Shown piece after piece: positions 34,136-44,965 of a stretch of 64,000 nucleotides of DNA. Made by a program: the position numbers and the translations under genes. The DNA comes from Setoptus koraiensis (taxonomy: Eukaryota > Arthropoda), in NCBI GenBank assembly GCA_048013815.1, contig CM106585.1:4588001-4652000 (forward strand). Direction: 5' to 3'. The notes below the pieces were generated by a model. That model did not search any database and had not been told where the DNA came from. It worked only from the letters and a program-made list of their open reading frames with translations. Every line of letters begins with the position of its first letter. Positions within the stretch are counted from its first letter, which is position 1.

Positions 34136-36825
34136 CTGTGGAAAAAACGAGCTGCTTCTCAACTGTTTCTCGACTATCTCTTAAGGAGGGCCCCCTTCAA
34201 TACCTTGAATCTGGGAGTCAGCAGTGTTGAGGCTGCTACCCTCGGGAAATGGATCTCCCAAAGTGGGTGATATTTTCGGATATGAGCACTCTTTTGCCCA
34301 GCACCGAGCAAACAGCTACTGATGCCACAGCTACAATCGATGGTGCTGTGAATATCGATATTTAGTCGAAAAACAGTCCGATTATTATAACGAACGACCG
34401 ATCTAAAAAAATTCCTTTTTTTCTCTCATCTGATTTGTTGCCACAGTTTTAGCATCTATTTTGTGAAACTGACATTACATCATAAATTGAGCTGCACGAA
34501 TAATCGAGCATCGATGCATATTGGGCTTCTCAAGTTTCGCTCAGCTATTGCTGTTGAATTAGGATGGAAATTCGTGAGGTACTCAAGCGAAATTGAGGCT
34601 GAGATCTGAAGACATTATGAAGAGCAGTTACCAAATTTGAAATCGATATTCTCTGATAGTGTGCAAAAAACAACGCCGCCAACTTGTTATATCTGGTCAG
34701 TCCATGTCAGTCACATGTGACCTAACCTCTTTCGCCTTATGCGCAATTCTTTAAACTACATTACATAATAATAATGATAATAAACATGAATTTGTAATCA
34801 TAATCCTCCACACATTATGCAGATTAATATCGTTAGTCTTATCGAAATAATAATACCTGTTGTAATCGCTATGTTAATCTATGGCATGTCCATAGATAAC
34901 GCACATGACACACACACACCTAAGCAGGTTATATTGCGTACATATATATAATGATCGCCACTTTTTAGCTTAAAATATCCACCAACAACAAATAGGTAAA
35001 TGTGAATGGGCTAATTCAACAACAAAATTGCTTATTCAACAGTTCTCGTTGAGCCATTGTCATCAATTAGCTAAAATTTTAATTTTAATAGATGGAAATA
35101 AAATAAAGAGAGAATGCAACGAAGAATTTAATGAGACGACGAGATTACATCTCATGCAAGATTATGATGGTGATTCATTGATATTTGTCAGTTAAGAGAG
35201 CGAGCGAGCGCCACTCTGATCCGGCCATTTGTTATAATTGCACCCATCTCACCCATTAGCCGGCGCGTTGCTATGACAGCAGCACAACTTTTATTTCATC
35301 TCAAATCACAGTGTCAGTGTCGGCTATTTATGTGCAATCAAATTTCGCTAAACTATCCACTAAATATGCCAAATTTAGAAAAAGAACGAGCTGGCTCGCA
35401 TGATGAGAGCCGATTCTTTCATAAGACTCTTATGTAATGGTCAGTGTTGACAGACCGAGCGCTCGAAGCAACCAATGATGCGGCGGCGGCGGCGGCATTT
35501 TGTGAACTCGGATAAATTGATTGCGAGATGGGATTATTGAATACTTTGCTTGAATGCTAATTTATGTGTGTGTGTGTGTGTGTTGTTGGCGGCGTTCGTT
35601 GGCAGCAACCAACGAAACAACGACGACGCAAAGAAGAAAGAGAGCAGCGAAAATCAAGAGAATTCCTCACCTGAATTTATCTCACCTGAGCGCAACACGG
35701 CGAGCGGATTTCTGTGGTCACCCGTGGTCAGCTCGTGTCCGCTGCCATAAATAAATGAATAACTGAATGAACGGCGCTCTCGTCGGCCGCTTATCGTGGC
35801 AATCAATTTTCGATTATCAACGCCAGATTATTATCGTTATTATTATTGTTTCAATATTAGAAAATTGTGCTGCTCCATTCCGCGACAACTTTTCAGTTCA
35901 ACCGCCGGCCCGCGCTATTTTATTGAAGCTCAACGCTGTTAACACTGTTTGATCCGATTCGATCAACGGCCGTCTCATTGCGCGTTCTTTCGAGACATTA
36001 TGAAAAAATGTGATAAAATTAGAAAAAAACTCACTTGCTGGCTTATTAATTAATTTGCGGCCGGCGGGCCTACAACTTATTTCAATAGCATTATATCATG
36101 GCCATGGTAATGGTTGCCACAGTTGGCTACAGTGGTGTGTCGGCTGTTGGCCGTGGTTGTATTCTGCTGTTGCCCTGGTAACTGAGGTTCGTTGCATCGG
36201 ACACAACACTGGCAACATGATTAAATAAGTATGTAATAAGTATAAATAAGTAGCCCCGGTGAGCGGGACATAATTAGGCGTCATTGTGCCGGGTGGCTCT
36301 TGTTTGACTGTTGGTTTGCGACGAGAAGGAGATGAGTGAGATAAGTGAGAGATAATGAGATGGGGCCGCAAAGAGCGCCGGCGTGTATTATTTAATAGAT
36401 TGAAATTAAATTAGATTTTGCCATTTGGAAATTGTCTAGATGGCGGGACAAGTTTTAAGCGACCAGCGAGTTATACCATGAAGTTATACAAAAGTCACAT
36501 CATTTGCTTTGGGGTCAGCGCTTGTAAATTGCCGATTGCAAATTGTGATGAGAATGGCGCTCGCAGTGCCGGCCGGCCGGCCGGTCGGCTCCATTACCAT
36601 GATGATAGCCACTATCACACTATTAGACAACTGCTGCGGTACGTGACGCGAGCAAATATCGCATGACACAACAACTTTTAATTCGTCTCAATTGCACCAG
36701 CGTGTTAAGCGTTCAAACAAGCGAGCCAGTAAATTTAATAACGAATGAATAGTGGCCATTGTATAATCAGATAATTGTTATACGTTGTCGTGTGTGCCAG
36801 CCGAGGTTCGGTGAGTGGGGCCAGC

Positions 36826-36889
36826 GTGAGAGGCCAGGGCGAGAGGCCAGCGCGAGGGGCCGGCGCGCGAGGCCAGCGCGAGAGGCGAG
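36826..36889. repeat. GC-rich ~15-bp tandem repeat
   Basis: Units based on gaggccagcgcgaga repeat four times with small indels. Confidence 0.7.
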
Positions 36890-37104
36890 AGCAGGGAAAA
36901 ACAGAGATAGTAAATTAATAAATAGGACCACTTTGTTTGCGCTTTGTTCGTCGTAACAAAATTAAAATTACTCGCCCATAATCGTAATTATCATGATAGT
37001 AATAGCCTGCAGGTAGCGGTGAATTTTTCACATGTCACATTGCGTCGCGTTGTGCGCTTTTAGGGGCCGCACAAGCGAACGGGAAGCGCGCCAAAAATTC
37101 ACTT

Positions 37105-37150
37105 TGGCCGAAATAGGCCGAAATTGGCCGAAGTTGGCCGAAATTGGCCA
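37105..37150. repeat. 10-bp tandem repeat (ggccgaaatt)
   Basis: Four to five copies of ggccgaaatt with single substitutions (aaata, aagtt), followed by an aattggcc remnant. Confidence 0.8.
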
Positions 37151-37458
37151 AAGTGAAATTTTGGGGCCCGAAAAATTGCCGAGGCGCTCGAAAAATGACG
37201 CTGATTGATTGTTCGGCGCGGCGGGCCAAATTATGATATGATTCGAGCGACTCGAGCGACAGATGACAGATGGAGCAGCGGCGAAAAGCCTTCGCTGATG
37301 CTGCATCCGCATATTGCGACCGGTGAAAAAAGAAAAAACACAACAGCAAAAATAAATATAATGCCACTTACATGTTACATAACACAATCATGGAGTAATA
37401 AGCGACTAACAGATATGACAACATCAGCAATCAGCTATTCATCGATCAAAGCGGGCCC

Positions 37459-37460
<2 letters not shown>

Positions 37461-37491
<31 letters not shown>
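37461..37491. repeat. (GT)n microsatellite
   Basis: Fifteen perfect GT units. Confidence 0.93.
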
Positions 37492-37492
<1 letters not shown>

Positions 37493-38912
37493 ACGTAACT
37501 CGATACAGGCCAATCCCACATCCAATTACCAATGTTTTGTTTGTGCGGTTGTTTGCGGGCAAGCGCGTGAGTTTTGCGCGCGTTGCGAGCCGGCCAAAAA
37601 CAATAACTAATGTGCAATTATTATTCAATTTCGGCCATTCATACATGCGTTGGTATATATATGATAATAATATGTGTATATATTATGTAATAAGCGCGTG
37701 GATTGTGTGTGTGTGTGTCCGGTTAGTATTCGCAACGCTATAGCAACCGAGCAATGTCGCCCAAAATGAATGACATTGGTGGGTTGCACGTGCCCGTTGT
37801 GGCGCTCGCAACAGCGCGTGCTGTTGTTCATCAACGTAATTCGGACGGACTAAATTAAGTAATTAACTAGCTTCATGAGCAGCGTTAGCGTACTGGCGTG
37901 GCCAGCGAGCCTTATTCAATTCAATAAGATCCAATTTAATAACAATAACGATGCCCGCCAGCCTCAATGATAATGATAATGTAATAACTAATTTGGGTTT
38001 GCAATCGCTTTTGTCCATCGTCCGTATTCGAGCAACATTGAATAAATGGACACACTAATTGCAATGGTCAATTTTGCGCTTGTCGCCGTGCCATTCTATC
38101 TGTGTCATATGCACGTTGCGCAAGAGCTCGCCATACGACACGGGCAACATATATGACATAACATGGCACGGCCAGGGGACAACAAAACTGTCAAATCTTT
38201 GCCGTCCAGTTGCTGTCTAGTCGCTGTCCAGTTGCTGTCTGGTCAGCTGCTCGTGCAAAACACTGTGCGCGCCCTCACAAATAGACAGGTGAGCACGTGT
38301 ACGTGTAACGTTTTTTGGTGTGTCATGCATTTAGATGTAATAATAATAATAACAACAATAATGTTATTATTCATGACTGTCTATTGGCGCTGTCTGAGAC
38401 CGTCTGACAAACCGTTGCGAGTTGTGAGTCAGACGGCGCTGCAATTGTGCAAATGCCACCACCGCGCGCCGCTTGCACACTGATCAAGACGACGATTTTC
38501 GTTACACATATTTATTCACATCATGATACTTGCGATATTACATAACATTTCCATGGGCATTCATTTCGTGAACTAAAATTGTCGCTGCACAGCTCGACGT
38601 TGCTCGAATTACGTAACCGTTGGCCAGATACCTGCGCGGTTGGTATCTGTAACTGGTGGCTGCAACTGCTTCCTGTTCAGGCCACTGTTTTGCGATTGTA
38701 GTACTGCCAATGGACGAAAGATGGACTCACATCGCTTGCGATCACTTATCAAACTTGGTATCTTGCGCGGGGGCCAGCGCGATTGTGGGCACCACATGCA
38801 TTGCAGGCCGTTTTATAGGCTGCTGAATGGGCGATTAATGAGCGCTTGCGACAACAATTGATCTGACAGAAGGATTAGAGAGCCAATTAGGCAACCTAAT
38901 TGAGATGTGATT

Positions 38913-38913
<1 letters not shown>

Positions 38914-38978
<65 letters not shown>
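38914..38978. repeat. Long perfect (GT)n microsatellite
   Basis: About 32 uninterrupted GT units ending in a purine run (gaggggggaaagagagaga). Confidence 0.96.
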
Positions 38979-38981
<3 letters not shown>

Positions 38982-40080
38982 GGGGAAAGAGAGAGATAAT
39001 TGTGGCCTGCGCGGCGATAAAACAATAATCTACTTACTGCATCCATTGTGAGCCCATTCCAATTGTGCTCTGGCAATAAATGTAGTTCAGTTCCAAAATC
39101 GACCGCTCGCACTATATTCGCACCATCTAATCGATACTGTACAACATTTGCGGCAATGGAATTACGTAATTACACTGCTGATGTCTAGTGGGTGGTGTTG
39201 TCGACAATTGGCCGGCCAATGATGGACAGAACAAAGAGACAACGACGCAAAACAATCTGGAGCAAGCAATGCCAACATTGACAGCAAGCCAGCGAGCGAT
39301 CACAACAGCGACAGCAGCAGCCAACGGAGGCCAACAAATGACCACAACAACCTGTGGATGGTCGCTTTTTTGCCTCTCGACTTTTCTGATCTGGATCTCT
39401 TCTGACTTTTTTACGTTTTTTGCTCGGCCGTTTTATTTGTTCATTCACTCATTCATTCATTCAGTCGCCTCTTGGCTCTGCAATGCGCCAGCTCCACTCA
39501 ACATGGCCGACCTGCAATCGAATCAGAGTATAAATCGGATTGGTCAGTCCCAAGTCGCAATTGGCAATTCGCTGGCAAATGCCAGCAGACGCTTGTAAAG
39601 AAAACGGCCTCGTTGCAGTTGAAATATCTCGTTTGCGGCACAGCAAACAAGCCAGAATTTGCATCTCATGTGAACAAGACAATGCATTCGCAAAATCAAT
39701 TACAAGTCTCAACTCAAGACTCTCATGAGATCACTCGCCGCTCGCTGTAACAATGACAATCTATTTTGATTGTACCTAGGTATAGCTCATTACGCAAATG
39801 GAAAAGAGTGCTAATTAAATAGCTCAGACTTGGCTTCGGCTAGAGCTATTTCGGCTCTCGTTTCTTCGCGCATCTCGACTCGTTTTATATAGATGAGGCG
39901 ACTGAGTTGGCATAGTTGGCAGGTTTTAGGTTTGTCAATTGCCAGACTAATATACAATTTTTGCCAACATGGAGCAACTGCTCATCAGCGCTCTAATATA
40001 CACAATATCATAAACACACCACACTGCGACGAGCGCTCTGCGAAGGCCTCGAGAGTCTTCGCTTTGTGCATCTCCCCCTT

Positions 40081-40147
40081 GCATCTTCTCTTCGCATCTT
40101 CTCTGCATCGTCTCTTCGCATCTTCTCTGCATCTTCTCTTTGCATCT
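40081..40147. repeat. Pyrimidine-rich ~13-bp tandem repeat
   Basis: Five copies of gcatcttctct(t/c) with length variation, pyrimidine rich on the plus strand. Confidence 0.8.
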
Positions 40148-40670
40148 GTTTCTAGCTGGCCCAACATTTCCGAGCGGGGCTAAAAATTTGCCCGCCCGCC
40201 AAAGGACAGTCGCTAGTATTGAGATAACTTGAGATGCTGGTTGGCAAAAATATTTTTGTCGGGCTGGTTTGCCGAGAACCAGTCCAAAAACCGCACTGAT
40301 TAGAGAGCGTCAGTGTCGGAATGGGTGAAAGATGGGTCTCGATGGAACAATTTCGATTGAATGATCGATTGGCGGTCAGTTCCAAAATTAATTAATTCAA
40401 TATTTGGAGTGCATTTGTTCGCATGTGTAAGTGGCGGATATTCGTTATGATAACGACGTTATCACTGCACCATTGTGCAGTAATAGCAAATATACGCCAG
40501 GCAATAATAATAGTAGTTGTTGCAAGCCAACCGACAACGGCACTGACCATAATTGACCATTGAGCTGACAACATTTCGACACAATTGCGAGCGCCACCAA
40601 CAGAGCACAGTGGACACAATGGACCGCTGGCTTGCCGGAGAACTCGCATAATCCGATTGCAACTCATAAC

Positions 40671-40715
40671 TTGCATCTTGCATCTCGCATCCTGCGTCTT
40701 GCACCTTGCATCTTG
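40671..40715. repeat. 7-bp tandem repeat (ttgcatc)
   Basis: Six diverged copies of cttgcat/ctcgcat/cctgcgt. Confidence 0.7.
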
Positions 40716-41326
40716 TGACTGACAACGTACGTTGCACCACACCGAGAGACAAGTGCAATCTGGTGCATCTCAATGCCAGGTAATGGAGATAATGGAGTGT
40801 TTGTGTGTCGTGCTCAGGAGCGCGTATAAATTACAATTTGCAGCGACCGAAGCCAGCATCGTGTGCGCGGATATCGCATGTTGGTAGCCACGGGGATAAT
40901 ATCATATCATATCATATTTTGGCTGGCAGCTTGTGTTGTTTGTTGGCCGTTCGACTCGGACACTCGGGCACTCGGGACGACACACACAACCAGCAACTGG
41001 ACCAACTGACCAGCGACAACGACCGGCGCTGGTCAGTTGACGCCAGCGCCAGCGTTTCGGGTGATGGATGGCCGAAATTGGCGCCGAAAATAAGTGCAAG
41101 TGTGTAAACAAGTGTAACAAGTGTGCAGTAGTCAGTAGTTTTTTTGCGTGCTACAATTCAATTGAGTGCGGCCACTGCCGCACACTCCGCACACTCGGCT
41201 CACCCGAGCTCACCTGGGCTGGCTGTCAGTGGGCAGCGGCCGGCCCAGCTGAGCGCCGTCAGTGGGCAGTCAATTGAATAAATAGAGTAAACAGTGCGCG
41301 AGGTGGCTCCAGGGGCCGCCGGTCAG

Positions 41327-41368
41327 TTGGCCGGTTGGCCGGTTGGCCGGTTGGCCGGTTGGTCGGTC
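41327..41368. repeat. 8-bp tandem repeat (ggttggcc)
   Basis: Five copies; the last is changed to ggttggtc. GC rich. Confidence 0.85.
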
Positions 41369-41496
41369 GGCTGATGGCGACAACGCGCTCGACAATGCGG
41401 ACACATGCGCGCCATTAAATAAATAATGACGCGCGCGAGCACGTGAAACAACAAGTGCACCGGCGGCGCTCATTATCTGGCACGGTTGGCATTGTT

Positions 41497-41577
41497 GTCA
41501 TTGTTGTCGCCGGTGTCGTTGTCGTTGTCGCTGTTGTTGTCGTTGTTGTCGCTGGTGTCATTATCATTGTTGTGCCA
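41497..41577. repeat. YTG trinucleotide array (GTT/GTC)
   Basis: Imperfect GTT, GTC and GCT triplets over about 80 bp. A translation gives only Val runs, so it is not a gene. Confidence 0.8.
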
Positions 41578-41712
41578 GTTGCAGCGCACAGGCGAGGGCC
41601 AGTTAGCCGCAGCCATTCGATCATGTGTCGCCAATTGCGGTCATTACAGGTGATTATCGTGATATAAACACGACAAATAAACTGACATTGCGAGACGAAA
41701 CGAGACGCCCGC

Positions 41713-41829
41713 GTCGCTGTCGCCGTTGTCCGCCGTTGTTGCTTCGGTTGCTGTTGGCTCGGTTGTTGTTGCTTCGGTTGCCGTTGTTGTCGCTGCTTCG
41801 GTTGTTGCTGTTGTTGTCGCTGTCGATGT
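41713..41829. repeat. YTG trinucleotide array (GTT/GTC/GCT)
   Basis: A second imperfect array 140 bp after the first, with longer ttcggttg insertions repeated within it. Confidence 0.75.
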
Positions 41830-42456
41830 GGCTCGAGTCGATGTGGCTCGAGTCGAGTGGCCAGAGCGCCGGACAAGTGGACACTGTGTGTTATGTTTAT
41901 TACGGCCGCATAAACAGCAATTTTCTCTGCTGTGTGTGGCTCAATTCACACAAAGGACCCTCCATTCATGGCCATTGCAGCCGGCGGGGCCGGCGTTATT
42001 AGCGCACGGTATCGGCTTATTACACACATGCCCGAGTATTATTATTGACGGGCGCATTATCGTGCACCATTGATGCCATTGCGCCATTGCGCCAGTGCAC
42101 CATTGCACCATTGCACCATTGATGCCGTTGATGCGGGCGGGCGCAGGCCAATCGATCAGCGAGCAACAAGCGGCCAACAGGTAGGTGGTGCAAGTGGTGC
42201 AAGTGGTGCACAAACAACGCGGTAATTGACGGCACCGTCAAGCGTGAAAAGAATCCTAAATTATCTGTCGCAATGATATTATTGTTTGTGATGCCACATG
42301 CACTGACGTCTAGTTAGGGCTGATATCATATTGTCATATCAGTGGCTAATCGCTGTCCATTGTGCGTGTCGCGCCCGCAAATGCCATTGCTGTGCGCACC
42401 AATATCAGCGATGCGAGAGATTGCATCGTTGTCGTTGTCACCGCGCTGACCAGCTA

Positions 42457-42566
42457 GACGGTGCATGGATATTGTGCGGACGGTGCATGGACATTGTGCG
42501 GACGGTGCATGGATACTGCGTGGACGGTGCATGGACATTGTGCGGACGGTGCATGGATATTGTGCG
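42457..42566. repeat. 22-bp minisatellite, 5 copies
   Basis: Five contiguous 22-bp units, gacggtgcatgg-atattgtgcg with one to three substitutions each. No spacers, so not a CRISPR. Confidence 0.95.
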
Positions 42567-42961
42567 CATGTTGTGCGAATGCCAATGTTCACAAATGTCG
42601 CCATCGGTGCAGAGTGTAGAAGTGTGTGTGTGTGTTGCAAATTTGAAATGACCACCAACATTGAGCGCAACTTGTCAATGGACGGCCAGTAATTTCGGTA
42701 ATGGGCCGAAATCGCATTGGCTCGGTGGCGCTCTTATAAATAGCGTATATTGCATATTGTCATTCAGGTATATTCCATTATAGAGATAATGCTTATTACT
42801 CGCTGCTGCTAATGTCATTTCCAGCCACCGCCGACTCGGCCCGAGACGCCCGAACTGCATGCAGCCCGACAATTACATTGGAATAAAATTGGAATGATCG
42901 CAATGATGCAATTTCGGCATAATACCAATCTAATTCCAATGTGACTCAAACACACATTATA

Positions 42962-43033
42962 CCCGATGTACCCGACCTGCCCGATGTACCCGACGTGCCC
43001 GGTGTGCCCGACGTGCCCGATGCACCCGGTGTG
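42962..43033. repeat. 9-bp tandem repeat, 8 copies
   Basis: Eight units of the form cccgatgta/cccgacgtg/cccggtgtg without interruption. Confidence 0.9.
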
Positions 43034-43162
43034 TGTACAACGGGCAAATGACAGGACAATGACGGCGATCAATGTGAAATCAGGGTGAATCGCAGACTGT
43101 GATGCAATCACAGCCACTGTGGCCAGTGACAACGAGCCACCCAGCTAGCCGTTGTGGCACAG

Positions 43163-43246
43163 CGGCGCTAGATCGCGGCACAGTCGCGCCAGATCGCGGC
43201 ACAGTCGCGCCAGATCGCGGCACAATCGCGCCGGATCGCGGCACAG
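43163..43246. repeat. 21-bp minisatellite, 4 copies
   Basis: Four exact-length units, tcgcgccagatcgcggcaca plus g/a; the first unit is the most diverged. Confidence 0.95.
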
Positions 43247-43490
43247 TTTGCAGCCTTTGTGGCGCGCCCCTTCCATTCGCATTATTTTTGAGCAGACTGC
43301 CCAAAACAGGCTGCAAAAGGGCGAACATGCGCATCAATGCCACCTATTGTGCAGTGCACCATGGGTACTGTTGCATCAACGCTCAGGCGCCACTCAGGTG
43401 CACCGTGGGTCGTTACCTGCGCATAATGAGCGCAGTGTGCGCTCGGCTTGCATGTGCCAAGTTGGAACAGACTTGTGGAGCTGGCCTATA

Positions 43491-43580
43491 TCGGTGTATA
43501 TCGGTGCATGTCGGTGCATGTCGGTGCATGTCGGTGCATGTCGGTGCATGTCGGTGCATGTCGGTGTGTGTCGGTGTGGC
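43491..43580. repeat. 10-bp tandem repeat, 9 copies
   Basis: Six perfect tcggtgcatg units (43501-43560) flanked by three diverged ones. Confidence 0.97.
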
Positions 43581-44299
43581 TGGCGGGCCGGCGACTTGTT
43601 GACGGGCCGATGGGTCGGTCGCGCATTCGTTCAGCCGACCAACGGCCTAACAAGCGCACTTTACATTCCGATTGCGTCACATGATCGCGCAGCGTTGATA
43701 GACAATGGCCGAGCGGCCTATAATGGCCGGCCTGCCTAATGGCCGCTCGATGGCCGCTCAATGGCCGCTGCTGCCGCCGCTCGGGCTCGACGCGGAGCTT
43801 CGTTTGGTGGGTTTGTGGCCGCTGCTTGGAGCCAACAACAAGTGGGCCACGCATCAGTGCGCCCTAATATAGACTCGATTGACCACCTTGATTGAATTTT
43901 TGGCCTGGCGATGCGCTGGCCGGCCAAACCGAATTTGAGCGGCCGCCGCCGAACATGGAGTGTCGCTGGTCGGAAGCTCGCCTGGCCGCGGCTGCCCACC
44001 GCACCGCTGTCTTGGCTTCTTTTTTGCCCGGCCGGCCGGCCGGCCGGCCAAATGGAGCAGTGCGCGCGGTGCGGCCAATGTTGGCTTCATCGAGCTTGCG
44101 CAACAGCCAGCGGATAATAATAGCCCACAACAATAACCAGAAATAATAATAATAATAGATGCAATAATCATGTGTGCATTATGCCAACTTGCGCCGCATC
44201 GCGCCGCCAACCGGCACTTGAGTCATGGCTCGCTAAGTGACTCACTCAATCTCAATAATCCGATTGCCAGTGATTAGCGGGCTCGCCAATCATTATTAT

Positions 44300-44338
44300 C
44301 GTCGTCGTCGTCGTCGGCGTCGTCGTCGTCGTCGTCGC
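44300..44338. repeat. (GTC)n microsatellite
   Basis: About thirteen GTC/CGT triplets with one GGC interruption. Confidence 0.9.
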
Positions 44339-44743
44339 TAAAATCCACGCAATTTGAAAGTTGAACTTTTTACAATTATCACACAATTAAAACACACTCG
44401 GCGGCGGGGTCACGCTCGTTGCGCGCACTGCGCACAAACGCCTTTTGGCATTCTTGGGCGAGTGCGCATGCGCGCCGCCGCAAATTTTCCACAATTTTCC
44501 TTCGCAATCGCCAGTGGCTGGTGTGTTGTGCAAACGAGCCACTTTATCGGCAACATTTGCACATTTGCCCAGAGAGAGACACACACACACACACAAAAAC
44601 ACAGGTAAATCTCGTCTTAAGTGCATCAGTTTCATCATCATCAGATAATGCCCATGATACATCCGCCATCCGATAGCTAGACACAGCGAGAGGCCCGCGC
44701 AAGAATTGACAGTCGTCGAAGCCGAGCCCAGCAAGAGCTCACA

Positions 44744-44848
44744 GTCACCGAAAAGAACGCGAAAGTTGCCGAAGAGAACGCAAAAGTCGCCGAAAAGAAC
44801 GCAAAAGTCGCCGAAAAGAAGGCAAAAGTCACCGAAAAGAACAAGACG
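44744..44848 (+). repeat. 21-bp minisatellite just upstream of the homeobox start
   Basis: Five exact-length 21-bp units of the form gtcgccgaaaagaacgcaaaa. One plus frame is open from about 44680 to a TAG near 44876 and spells a repeated heptad VAEKNAK, but it has no ATG. The array ends about 117 bp before the homeobox start codon, so it is probably transcribed as 5' untranslated sequence. Confidence 0.9.
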
Positions 44849-44965
44849 ACGCGAACAAGAGCCCAACCGTCGCGTTAGCAGTCATTGTCATCGGCAGTTA
44901 TTAGTTATTAGTGCAGTTATTAGTGCACATTGTCAGTGTGCGACGACACGACCAACAGGCCCGAA

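Larger units (their letters stand above)
34136..44965. other. Gene-poor region between the cluster and the homeobox gene
   Basis: Almost 11 kb without a supported gene. Open frames such as 39188-39598 and 41415-41876 are low complexity or repeat translations. It contains a long (GT)n tract, several minisatellites and YTG/CAR trinucleotide arrays. The last 400 bp or so probably hold 5' untranslated sequence of the homeobox gene, with a donor-like AAACACAG|GTAAAT at about 44605. Confidence 0.5.

Noticed and set aside
39188-39598. 136-codon frame with a Thr-rich start and hydrophobic middle
   Set aside because: It starts at a non-ATG codon, the hydrophobic part comes from a tttt/attc-rich stretch, and no splice partner is visible.
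41415-41876. Gln/Thr-rich open frame on the minus strand
   Set aside because: It is only the translation of the YTG/CAR trinucleotide arrays; on the other strand it gives Val runs.
42457-43580. CRISPR-like array
   Set aside because: The repeats are contiguous tandem units without unique spacers, and the genome is eukaryotic.
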